From Patescibacteria group bacterium (lineage in GTDB: Bacteria; Patescibacteriota; WWE3; UBA101185; UBA10185), in assembly GCA_018056275.1 (NCBI GenBank), contig JAGPFW010000031.1:1-7874 (forward strand): a stretch of DNA of 7,874 nt, in the 5' to 3' direction. The notes beneath the pieces are model-generated. The model worked only from the letters and a program-made list of their open reading frames with translations. It was not told the DNA's origin and did no database searches. This document shows positions 1 to 5,996 of this stretch, in pieces. A program made the translations under genes and the position numbers. Each line of letters starts with the position of its first letter. Position 1 is the stretch's first letter.

Positions 1-38
1 ATACCTGTTCTTAGAGAAATGAGTTTAGTTTTTTGCAT
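1..38 (-). CDS. Possible 5' end of a minus-strand gene cut by the window edge
   Basis: Reading the minus strand, an ATG at 38-36 opens a frame with no stop to the window edge: 12 whole codons, reading MQKTKLISLRTG. Twelve codons cannot identify a family. The reason to list it is context. It lies in the same direction as, and just downstream of, the npmA-like gene, and a promoter-like TTGACA/TAAACT pair sits immediately upstream with the predicted transcription start on the A of the ATG. If real, its mRNA would be leaderless. It could equally be chance in AT-rich intergenic DNA. Confidence 0.35.
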   Translation of the reverse strand, partial: MQKTKLISLRTG

Positions 39-44
39 AATTTT

Positions 45-74
45 AGTTTAGCCTTTAATTATCTGTAATGTCAA
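45..74 (-). promoter_or_regulatory. Putative sigma70-type promoter for the left-edge minus-strand gene
   Basis: On the minus strand a perfect -35 hexamer TTGACA (74-69) is followed after 18 nt by TAAACT (50-45, 4 of 6 to TATAAT). Six bases later comes the ATG at 38-36, so the expected start of transcription falls on the first base of that codon. The -35 lies only a few bases beyond the npmA-like stop codon, so the downstream gene could be transcribed independently of it. Confidence 0.4.
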
Positions 75-77
75 AAA

Positions 78-737
78 TTAATCGGGTTTTTGTGCCTCAA
101 CTTGAAATTTTAGAAAAAACATTGGTCTCTCTTTTCCAAAACTCAATTTTTTACTCCAACTCGTTTCAAATTTTTTAAGTTTTTCCATGTTAATCTCTTC
201 CATTTCTTTGCATACTAAACTTAACTTTTTATAACTTGGAATCAAAATTTCTTTTATATAACTCTCATTCAATTTTTCTAAATCTAGCCTTTCAGTTTCT
301 GTAGGTTCTGTTTGATGTGCGTATCCAAAAAGAATATTTATTTCCCCATTTGAAACCAAAAGGTTTTTCACATTTTTTATTACATCTTTGTTACAATTTG
401 CAACGTAGTTTAGAAGACTTCCCCACGGTAAGAAAATATCTACAGTATTTGCAGTATTTTCTAATTCTTTTGGCAAACACTCCACCGATGAAATAACAAA
501 TAAAGCGTTTGTCAATTTTTTCCTAATTACCTTTTTTGAATATTTTTGAAGTTGCTTTTCCATTGGATCTACACCAATGTAAAAAATATCACGATTCGTT
601 TGTGCATTTTTGTAAACAAACCTTCCGTCTCCTGTTCCCAGATCTACTTCTATTTTTTTTGCTTGTGAGTTTTTTATTAACTCCCTAAAATCAACATCGG
701 ATATTTCTTTTTGTTTATTTCCTAAAACTATTTGCAT
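78..737 (-). CDS. npmA-like: NpmA/KamB-family 16S rRNA (adenine(1408)-N1)-methyltransferase homologue
   Basis: This is an S-adenosylmethionine-dependent Rossmann-fold methyltransferase. The family methylates N1 of A1408 in the 16S decoding site of the 30S subunit, which blocks aminoglycoside binding. Numbering is from the ATG at 737, giving 219 aa, the same length as NpmA. The SAM loop VDLGTGDGR is at 31-39. YIGVDP, with the ribose-binding acid D57, follows at 53-58. A basic SKKVIRKK patch is at about 67-74 and FVISSVECLP at about 80-89. LPWGSLL carries W105, and SWSKKLSFG carries W194, followed by R204. W105, W194 and R204 match NpmA W107, W197 and R207, the residues that clamp and position the flipped A1408. 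I compared with the NpmA sequence from memory. A TTG at 758 would add seven residues, but the ATG gives MQIVLG, which aligns with the NpmA N-terminus. No Shine-Dalgarno is obvious. GC is about 26% over 121-300, lower than neighbouring genes, which suggests transfer. Family assignment is firm; activity in vivo is not shown. Confidence 0.9.
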   Translation of the reverse strand: MQIVLGNKQKEISDVDFRELIKNSQAKKIEVDLGTGDGRFVYKNAQTNRDIFYIGVDPMEKQLQKYSKKVIRKKLTNALFVISSVECLPKELENTANTVDIFLPWGSLLNYVANCNKDVIKNVKNLLVSNGEINILFGYAHQTEPTETERLDLEKLNESYIKEILIPSYKKLSLVCKEMEEINMEKLKKFETSWSKKLSFGKERPMFFLKFQVEAQKPD

Positions 738-752
738 ATATTTACTAAATTG

Positions 753-780
753 TTGCAATTATATCTGTTTCTTTTATAAA
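753..780 (+). promoter_or_regulatory. Possible promoter for the coiled-coil gene
   Basis: TTGCAA (753-758) and TATAAA (775-780) are separated by 16 nt on the plus strand. They would start transcription near 787 and leave a leader of about 28 nt that contains the ribosome binding site at 802-808. The element overlaps the start region of the divergent npmA-like gene, so the two promoters would be back to back. Confidence 0.3.
758..763 (-). promoter_or_regulatory. Possible -10 element for the npmA-like gene
   Basis: A perfect TATAAT lies on the minus strand. It would start transcription near 751, giving a leader of about 13 nt before the ATG at 737 and leaving the alternative TTG start (758-756) upstream of the mRNA. 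No convincing -35 is seen at 16-19 nt (the hexamer there reads AAGAAG), and there is no TG extension. Such hexamers are common by chance in DNA this AT-rich. Confidence 0.22.
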
Positions 781-801
781 CTTCTTTTTGTTAATAAGTT
801 T

Positions 802-808
802 GGAAAGG
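802..808 (+). promoter_or_regulatory. Ribosome binding site of the coiled-coil gene
   Basis: The purine run GGAAAGG ends 6 nt before the ATG at 815. It is the clearest Shine-Dalgarno-like site in the window and supports that start over the in-frame ATGs at codons 4 and 6. Most other genes here have little or no such site. Confidence 0.55.
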
Positions 809-814
809 TAATAT

Positions 815-1180
815 ATGGCAAATATGGAAATGATCCAAAAAAGATTAGGAATGATAGAAGAACTTCAAGAAGAATTAAGGAAATTGCGCCAAGATGCAAA
901 CGAAATGCTAGAGGGGGATCCTGAATATGCACGCATAAAAGAGGAGACTGATTTAATTAAGGAACAAGTTAAAGAGAAAAAAGCTCAAGCAATAGAAGCT
1001 AGTGCATACAACGAAACTCAAGAGAAAATGAAGGAAATTCGTGCGGATATAAAAGATTTACAAGAAGCTTTATCTCAGGAGTTGATAGAGCTTTATAAGG
1101 ATGAGGGTGTGACAATGATAGAGACTCCTGGCGGAAATGTTAAAAAACTAAAATTTAATGTAAAGCTTGTGGATGCGTAG
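815..1180 (+). CDS. Small coiled-coil protein of unknown function
   Basis: I do not recognise a named family. The 121-residue protein is highly charged, rich in E, K and Q, and lacks cysteine. Residues about 1-33 (MIQKRLGMIEELQEELRKL and following) and about 38-95 have the spaced hydrophobics of amphipathic helices and read as a helical hairpin or coiled coil, with a break at EGDPEY (33-38). The last 25 residues differ: GVTMIETPGGNVKKLKFNVKLV looks like a short beta structure with a turn at PGG. There is no signal peptide or membrane segment, so it is probably cytoplasmic. It has its own ribosome binding site and possible promoter, and ends 5 bp before the end of the convergent glycosyltransferase gene. 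A structural or nucleic-acid-associated role is possible but unsupported. The reading frame, codon use and site make it a convincing gene. Confidence 0.8.
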   Translation: MANMEMIQKRLGMIEELQEELRKLRQDANEMLEGDPEYARIKEETDLIKEQVKEKKAQAIEASAYNETQEKMKEIRADIKDLQEALSQELIELYKDEGVTMIETPGGNVKKLKFNVKLVDA

Positions 1181-1185
1181 TCTTA

Positions 1186-2661
1186 TTAATTTTTAGTAAT
1201 ATACAAATTATAATCTCCGTACTCCTCAAAAGAAGATATGGATTCTAAGTTTTTGGGTACGTATCCTCTTTTTGGGATTACGAAAATGGTTTCTTTGGTT
1301 TGAGACTCATCGCTTTCATAAAGAAGAAAATCTCTCTCATCTATAAAAGGCCACCAAGAATAAGTTAAGTCTGGATTTTCTGGGTCATAGATTTTTAATT
1401 GATCTTTCATATCAAAAAAATAGTATTTTCCTATCACATAATCTATTGGTTTTGTAAAGGTTATTTGATCTGGGGTGTATCTCAGTTCGGTTTTTAGTAG
1501 TTTTAAGCCTTGATAATAGTTTGGGGTTATTTGTAATCCTAAAATAAACACATAAACAACTATGCAAACCGCCATAGTTTCAAATTTTGCTCTTAATAGT
1601 AATGCTCCTAGATATATGAACAAAAATAAACTAGTGGGTAGTAAATATCTCTCTACATATAAATTTCTTTTCGTAAAAATTCCGTAGGAAAGTAGAAGAA
1701 TCTGTGGAAGAAGCATATTTCCCAATACGATTGCATCCCTAAGAAAGTTCTGTTTGTCCAATTTCTTAAGCGAATATATTGTTGCCCCAACAAACCCAGC
1801 AAAGGCAATGTATCCTAAGTATAAAATATTAATTGGAGTTTTATAGTCTAGCAAAGCATCGCTCCCTGTGAGCTTACTCTTAACTCCAAAAAGGTGCGCG
1901 GTAAAGCTCCTTGGAATTGTGGTAAATGATAGACTCCTAGCCCACTCAACTGTTGATGCTGTTTGATTCGCAGATACTATTTTAATTGTAAATATCCCAA
2001 AGCCTATTATAAGAGTAAATTTCGCAATATCTAGGAAGATTTGCCTCTTAAGATTTTTTTGTACTTCTTTGTTATCTAAATATAAAGACCATATATAGGT
2101 AGCAATAAGTCCTGGCAAGAAGAGTAATGCCATGAAGTGGATGTTTATCAAAAGGATAAGAGATATAAAGAAAAGTTTTTTATTTTTGTTTAGTGCAAAG
2201 TAAAAACTTAGAAGAACAGCAAAAGCGAAAAAAGAATATGATCGTGCTTCATAACTGTATTGTATCAGGAATGGACTGACACTTGCCAAAAAAAGTGATA
2301 TTAGGGCTTCTTTTTTTGAATACAGCTTTTTTGTGATTATATAAATCAGTATTAAAGCTAGGATCCCAAACATCCCTGAAAATGCTCTCAAAGCAAGGTC
2401 TGATGTTCCAAAAAGATATGCCCAACCTCGGATTAGGATCATGTATAAGGGCGGATGAACATCCCCTTTTAGTGTGGTTAGAAATTCTCCTCTGGAGATT
2501 TTTGTCATCAACCCTGTAAAAGCCTCATCGTACCAAAACTCAAATTTTAGAATGTCTTTAACTCTGAGAAAGATCCCTATAAAAAGAGTAAGTATCAGAT
2601 CCGAATTTTTGTAGAGATCCTTGTGGAGATATTTTTTCGACCAAGAGCTTATTTGCTTCAT
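1186..2661 (-). CDS. GT-C membrane glycosyltransferase, PMT/ArnT-like (GT39-type)
   Basis: This is a polytopic membrane protein of 491 aa from the ATG at 2661. Its N-terminal half carries the signature of dolichyl-/undecaprenyl-phosphate-sugar-dependent transferases (PMT_2-like). WYDEAFT (43-49) holds the acidic D45/E46 of the first extracytoplasmic loop, DVHPPLY lies at 67-73, RAFS at 92-95 and YEARSY at 137-142. RYLLP (338-342) is the usual late motif. About 10-11 hydrophobic segments lie between residues 20 and 375, followed by a soluble tail of about 110 residues. The family moves a sugar from a polyprenyl carrier onto protein, lipid or glycan on the outer membrane face; the acceptor here cannot be read from sequence. 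A TTG at 2700 would add 13 residues, but a promoter-like element overlaps that extension, so the ATG is preferred. The gene is divergent from the SurA-N gene, and both act at the envelope. Confidence 0.85.
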   Translation of the reverse strand: MKQISSWSKKYLHKDLYKNSDLILTLFIGIFLRVKDILKFEFWYDEAFTGLMTKISRGEFLTTLKGDVHPPLYMILIRGWAYLFGTSDLALRAFSGMFGILALILIYIITKKLYSKKEALISLFLASVSPFLIQYSYEARSYSFFAFAVLLSFYFALNKNKKLFFISLILLINIHFMALLFLPGLIATYIWSLYLDNKEVQKNLKRQIFLDIAKFTLIIGFGIFTIKIVSANQTASTVEWARSLSFTTIPRSFTAHLFGVKSKLTGSDALLDYKTPINILYLGYIAFAGFVGATIYSLKKLDKQNFLRDAIVLGNMLLPQILLLSYGIFTKRNLYVERYLLPTSLFLFIYLGALLLRAKFETMAVCIVVYVFILGLQITPNYYQGLKLLKTELRYTPDQITFTKPIDYVIGKYYFFDMKDQLKIYDPENPDLTYSWWPFIDERDFLLYESDESQTKETIFVIPKRGYVPKNLESISSFEEYGDYNLYITKN

Positions 2662-2668
2662 TATTTTT

Positions 2669-2700
2669 ATTTTAGCAATAAGCTTTATGTCTGTATACAA
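2669..2700 (-). promoter_or_regulatory. Putative extended -10 promoter of the GT-C gene, leaderless
   Basis: On the minus strand TGC precedes TAAAAT (2674-2669, 5 of 6 to consensus), an extended -10. A weak TTGTAT (2700-2695) lies 20 nt upstream. The predicted start at 2662 is one base before the ATG at 2661, so translation would begin with essentially no leader. This placement also argues against the TTG start at 2700. Confidence 0.38.
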
Positions 2701-2744
2701 AAGTTACACCAGGCTATTTAATCAGTTATTCTAATATACTCCTG

Positions 2745-2776
2745 TTGGCAAAATCCCATAATTTTTGTGTTAGAAT
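2745..2776 (+). promoter_or_regulatory. Putative extended -10 promoter of the SurA-N gene, leaderless
   Basis: TTGGCA (2745-2750) is followed after 20 nt by TAGAAT (2771-2776), preceded by TGT, giving an extended -10. Six bases separate it from the ATG at 2783, so the expected start of transcription is the A of the ATG. No Shine-Dalgarno is present upstream, which fits a leaderless message. Confidence 0.42.
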
Positions 2777-2782
2777 GTTGCA

Positions 2783-3511
2783 ATGAATGAAATTACACAA
2801 ACAAACCAAGATCCCAAATTAGATCAATCTTCTAGCTTAGATAACGCACAGAACTCTTCTGAAACAGGTGCAACTTCGGAAGGGGCTCCTGCGAAAAAAG
2901 AGAAAAAAAGAATAAATGCTAGAAAACTTGTAAAACCCCTTGCCACTATTGCAATAGCAGTTTTACTTTTGGGAGGATTGTCTATGCTTATTTATAAAAA
3001 TATTTCTTCTTTAGTTGTTGCAAAGGTTGGTAACTCCTTTATAACGCGTAAGGAACTTAATAATAAGCTTTTTCAAATTTATGGGAGTGGCCTTTTGGAT
3101 CAGTTGATTGATGAGAAATTGATTAGCCAAGCCCTAAAGGCTTCGGGTATAAGTTATTCCCAAGAGGAATTTGATGCCAAGATTCAGGAGGTGTCTGACC
3201 AAATAAAACAGGGGACAGGTATGAGTCTTGAAGAGTATTTAGCCTCCCAAAATATGTCTAGAAAGGACTTGGACAAAAATATTTCCATGCAATTAAGCCT
3301 GGAAAAGTTGCTTGCTCCAAAAATTGAAGTTTCTGACGAAGAAGTAGATTCTTTCATTGAACAAAATGGAGACTATCTTTCGGGTGAAACAGATGAGGAA
3401 AAAAGGAAGGAAGCAGTGGACGTATTGCTAAATCAGAAGTTGGGTGAAGCATTTCAGGTTTGGCTAGAAGAACAAAAAGCGAATGCTAAGATTTCGTCCT
3501 ATATAGAGTAA
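2783..3511 (+). CDS. Membrane-anchored SurA-N-domain protein (PrsA/SurA-like chaperone without parvulin domain)
   Basis: The 242-residue protein starts with about 45 polar, low-complexity residues (N, Q, S, E) ending in a basic KKEKKRINARK stretch. A single membrane helix at about 52-71 follows, so the rest should face outward. The exported part begins VVAKVGNSFITRKELNNKL (78-96), then LIDEKLISQALK (108-119): the opening of the SurA/PrsA/trigger-factor-type chaperone domain, which extends to about 180. The segment EVSDEEVDSFIE (182-193) normally leads into a parvulin prolyl isomerase domain. Here only about 15 residues separate it from the closing helix (AVDVLLNQKLGEAFQVWLEE, 211-230), so the isomerase is absent. 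The likely role is as a holdase for exported proteins. The start is supported by a close promoter-like element; no ribosome binding site is visible. A bare anchor protein with no chaperone activity is also possible. Confidence 0.8.
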   Translation: MNEITQTNQDPKLDQSSSLDNAQNSSETGATSEGAPAKKEKKRINARKLVKPLATIAIAVLLLGGLSMLIYKNISSLVVAKVGNSFITRKELNNKLFQIYGSGLLDQLIDEKLISQALKASGISYSQEEFDAKIQEVSDQIKQGTGMSLEEYLASQNMSRKDLDKNISMQLSLEKLLAPKIEVSDEEVDSFIEQNGDYLSGETDEEKRKEAVDVLLNQKLGEAFQVWLEEQKANAKISSYIE

Positions 3512-3579
3512 ATTTGTATAGGTCTGCTTCTTTATTGTTTTAAATTAAATTTGAATGTTTTTAGATGCGATAGGTTTTT

Positions 3580-5121
3580 ATGGGAAAAATAATATTTTTG
3601 CCCAAAGAGGTTGTGGCAAAAACTGCCGCGGGTGAGGTTATTGAAAATCCAGCTTCGGTCGTTAAAGAATTAGTGGAAAACTCTTTGGATGCCGGTGCTC
3701 GTTCCATAAAGATTTTGGTTAAGGAAGGTGGAAAACAAAAAATCGTGGTTGCAGATGATGGAGAGGGCATTTCTAAAGATGATCTCCTTATTTGCTACAA
3801 GCCACATTCATCTGGGAAAATAAAGGAGGAGCGGGACCTAGATAGAATTGTTACATTTGGTTTTAGAGGTGAGGCATTAAATAGTATTTCCTGTGTCAGT
3901 GAATTCAAGATTAGAAGTTTCTCTTGTGATTGTAGTGAGGAGCAAAATGGATGGGAGATTTCTGGATCTTTTGGTAAAATTCCCAATAATAGTCTGGTAC
4001 CTGTTGGAATGTCACAAGGCACTGTGGTTGAAGTAGAAAATTTGTTTGCAAACTTTCCTGCTAGGAAAAAATTCTTAAAAAGTGGGCAGGCAGAATTCCA
4101 AAAAATAAAAAACTTAATTTTGCTTTTTATTTTGGCGCATCCTCAAGTTTCTTTTTCTCTTATTCACAATGAAACGGCTGTTTTTGAAGTTTCTGCACAT
4201 TACAATTTAGAACAGCGACTCGCCTTGGCTTTTGGGCATTCTGACTCTTTCTTGCCTTTGAGGTCGGAAAAAGAACATTTTTCTTTCAATGGGTTTTTGT
4301 CTCTCCCTCAAAAGTCTTCAGATTCGTTTAAGGATTTGTATCTTTATATAAATAAACGCCCTATAAAGTGGGAAAAAGCTCTGCAAAAGGTTAGGAAAGC
4401 TTATGGAACCTTACTTGAAAAGTACCAGTATCCTAAGGGGGTGCTGTTTTTAGATATTCCTCCAGAACTGGTAGATGTTAATGTGCACCCCCGCAAGGAG
4501 GAGGTACGTTTAAAAAATGAGGCTGATGTCTTATTGTTTATAGAAAATTCAGTGAGGGGTTTGCTTGAGCAGAATAATTTAACATATTCTTTTTCTAATA
4601 TATCTGGGTTGTCTGAAAGTTTATATGGTGTGTTAAAAGATTCCTTTTCACCTTGGCAAGTAGATTTAGCACCTGATCCAGATTCCTTAGAGGAAGTTTT
4701 ACAAGTTGCACAGACTTATCTAGTAGCCTCCTTTAGGGATAAGATTTTACTATTAGATCAGCACGCTGCTCATGAAAAAATCCTTTATGCTCAGATTCTA
4801 GATCAACTTAACAACGGGATTGGTATTAAGAATTTGGTCTTAGATTGTTTGGAGACGGAAAATTTCAACTCAGGCGAGATTTTTGCGGAAGAGAATATTG
4901 GTATTTTGGGAGAGCATTCAGAGGAGATTTCTCATGTGGCATCTACCTTAGCCTGTAAAAGCGCGGTTAAGGCTGGGGATTTTTTGCCCATGGAATCGCG
5001 CATACGCTTGGTCAAAAAGCTCTTAGATACTCATTTGGAGAAATACACTTGTCCGCATGGTCGCCCAACTATGATAGAGTTGTCAAAAGCGGATTTGGAT
5101 CGGCTTTTTAGGAGGGTTTAA
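3580..5121 (+). CDS. mutL: DNA mismatch repair protein MutL (short form)
   Basis: This is the GHKL ATPase of mismatch repair, a dimer that links MutS mismatch recognition to strand incision. The N-terminal motifs are clear: AAGEVIENPASVVKELVENS (17-36, catalytic E30 and Mg-binding N34), ADDGEGI (58-64), GFRGEAL (94-100), GTVVEVENLFANFPARKKFL (147-166) and VDVNVHPRK (298-306, with the ATP-sensing lysine). HSSGK (76-80) replaces the usual HATSK, and DDG replaces DNG. The C-terminal endonuclease motifs are present: DQHAAHE (393-399), ACK (458-460), CPHGRP (491-496) and FRR (510-512). The second glutamate expected in motif I is A404. At 513 aa it is shorter than the usual 600 or more, with a linker of about 45 residues and a reduced regulatory subdomain. 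No clamp-binding QxxLxxP is seen. MGKIIFLP is the expected MutL N-terminus; only a weak AGG at 3572-3574 precedes it. It leads the cluster with tatD and GT2. Confidence 0.96.
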   Translation: MGKIIFLPKEVVAKTAAGEVIENPASVVKELVENSLDAGARSIKILVKEGGKQKIVVADDGEGISKDDLLICYKPHSSGKIKEERDLDRIVTFGFRGEALNSISCVSEFKIRSFSCDCSEEQNGWEISGSFGKIPNNSLVPVGMSQGTVVEVENLFANFPARKKFLKSGQAEFQKIKNLILLFILAHPQVSFSLIHNETAVFEVSAHYNLEQRLALAFGHSDSFLPLRSEKEHFSFNGFLSLPQKSSDSFKDLYLYINKRPIKWEKALQKVRKAYGTLLEKYQYPKGVLFLDIPPELVDVNVHPRKEEVRLKNEADVLLFIENSVRGLLEQNNLTYSFSNISGLSESLYGVLKDSFSPWQVDLAPDPDSLEEVLQVAQTYLVASFRDKILLLDQHAAHEKILYAQILDQLNNGIGIKNLVLDCLETENFNSGEIFAEENIGILGEHSEEISHVASTLACKSAVKAGDFLPMESRIRLVKKLLDTHLEKYTCPHGRPTMIELSKADLDRLFRRV

Positions 5122-5144
5122 CCTCAATTTTTATTATTTATATT

Positions 5145-5969
5145 ATGTCTATTTTGGTGAAGAAAAAAGAAGAAGATTTTACGTTTTCTACAGTTGCTTT
5201 GATAGACTCCCATTGTCATCTTCCAACTATGCAAGAAAAAGATTCCTTAAACCATGTGTTAATGGAGGCTAGGGACTGGGGAGTTATAAAAATGTTAAAT
5301 ATTGGGACATCCATTGCTGAGAACGAGAAAGTACTGGAAGTTGCGTGCTCATTTGCGAATGTTTCTGCTGCTGTAGCTATATATCCTCATAAAGATCTGG
5401 AAAGAAGTGTTGATGAGTTAAGAACTTACCTTACAGAATTTATTGCAAAAAACCGGGAAGATCTTGTGGCAATAGGTGAGTGTGGTATAGATATAAGTTC
5501 TTTGTCAGGCGGTCGTTCCTTGAATGATCAAATAGAGCTTTTTTTTATGCAGGCGGGACTTGCCAAGGATTTTAATCTTCCTTTGATCATCCATAACCGC
5601 AAAGGCGACCTACAAGTGCTTGAAGTTCTTCGCAAGATTAGACCTCGCAAAGCGGTTATTCATTGCTTCTCTTCTACCTGGGATTTTGCGCAAGAGGTTT
5701 TGAATATGGGATATTTTGTTTCTTTTTCGGGTTTTATTACTTACGACTCAAAATCGCATCTTTTGGAAACGGTAAAGAACGTCCCAATGGATAGATTTTT
5801 GGTAGAAACGGATTCTCCCTATATATCTCCAAAAGGACATCACGCAGAGAAAAATGAGCCCAAATATGTTAGACTTGTTGCGGAAAAAGTCGCTGTAGTT
5901 AAGGGAACTTCTTTAGAGAAAGTGGCTCTACATTCTACTGCGAATGCGCAATCTTTTTTTGGAATATAA
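5145..5969 (+). CDS. tatD: TatD-family metal-dependent hydrolase / DNase
   Basis: This is a TIM-barrel, metal-dependent hydrolase of the amidohydrolase superfamily, 274 aa, close to the family norm of about 260. The metal ligands are all visible: DSHCHL (H23 and H25), IGECGID (E112), LIIHNR (H150), VIHCFSS (H173) and VETDSPY (D223). The closing family motifs NEPKYV (237-242) and NAQSFFG (267-273) are also present. TatD proteins act as Mg-dependent 3'-5' exonucleases and AP-site enzymes in DNA repair, and in some organisms in RNA or DNA degradation; the substrate here is not known. The usual G-x-HP segment reads AIYPH (78-82), with Y80 in place of histidine. About 18 residues precede the barrel, rather more than in the Escherichia coli protein. 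It starts 23 bp after mutL, without a Shine-Dalgarno, and is probably co-transcribed; the pairing suggests a DNA-maintenance role. TatD and the paralogues YcfH and YjjV cannot be separated by sequence alone. Confidence 0.92.
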   Translation: MSILVKKKEEDFTFSTVALIDSHCHLPTMQEKDSLNHVLMEARDWGVIKMLNIGTSIAENEKVLEVACSFANVSAAVAIYPHKDLERSVDELRTYLTEFIAKNREDLVAIGECGIDISSLSGGRSLNDQIELFFMQAGLAKDFNLPLIIHNRKGDLQVLEVLRKIRPRKAVIHCFSSTWDFAQEVLNMGYFVSFSGFITYDSKSHLLETVKNVPMDRFLVETDSPYISPKGHHAEKNEPKYVRLVAEKVAVVKGTSLEKVALHSTANAQSFFGI

Positions 5970-5990
5970 TTATTAAGCTTTTGCTAGAAA
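5959..5990 (+). promoter_or_regulatory. Possible internal promoter before the GT2 gene
   Basis: TTGGAA (5959-5964, in the last codons of tatD) is followed after 20 nt by TAGAAA (5985-5990), preceded by TGC. Six bases then lead to the ATG at 5997. The geometry is the same as before the SurA-N gene. The -10 match is weaker, and the gene may simply be read through from mutL, so this is tentative. Confidence 0.25.
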
Positions 5991-5996
5991 AATATA

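Noticed and set aside
1188..1204. AT-only inverted repeat (TTATTA...TAGTAA) at the convergent gene ends as a bidirectional terminator
   Set aside because: It is a six-pair stem with a G-U wobble and almost no GC, too weak to call, and it lies within the GT-C stop region.
3512..3579. Gap between the SurA-N gene and mutL searched for a promoter or terminator
   Set aside because: No stable hairpin and no convincing -35/-10 pair; only AT-rich sequence and a weak AGG before mutL.
3561..3770. Minus-strand frame of 69 codons over the start of mutL
   Set aside because: It lies opposite the highly conserved MutL ATPase motifs, has shadow-type composition (many S, T, P) and no recognisable domain.
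3795..4022. Minus-strand frame of 75 codons inside mutL
   Set aside because: It is antisense to conserved MutL sequence with no supporting start signal or motif.
5111..5116. GGAGGG as a Shine-Dalgarno for tatD
   Set aside because: It lies inside the end of mutL, 28 nt before the tatD ATG, too far to position a ribosome. It encodes MutL residues (RR of FRR).
5113..5140. Hairpin GAGG...CCTC followed by a T-rich run as a terminator after mutL
   Set aside because: The stem is only 4 bp and the T run is interrupted; the close spacing to tatD also argues for read-through.
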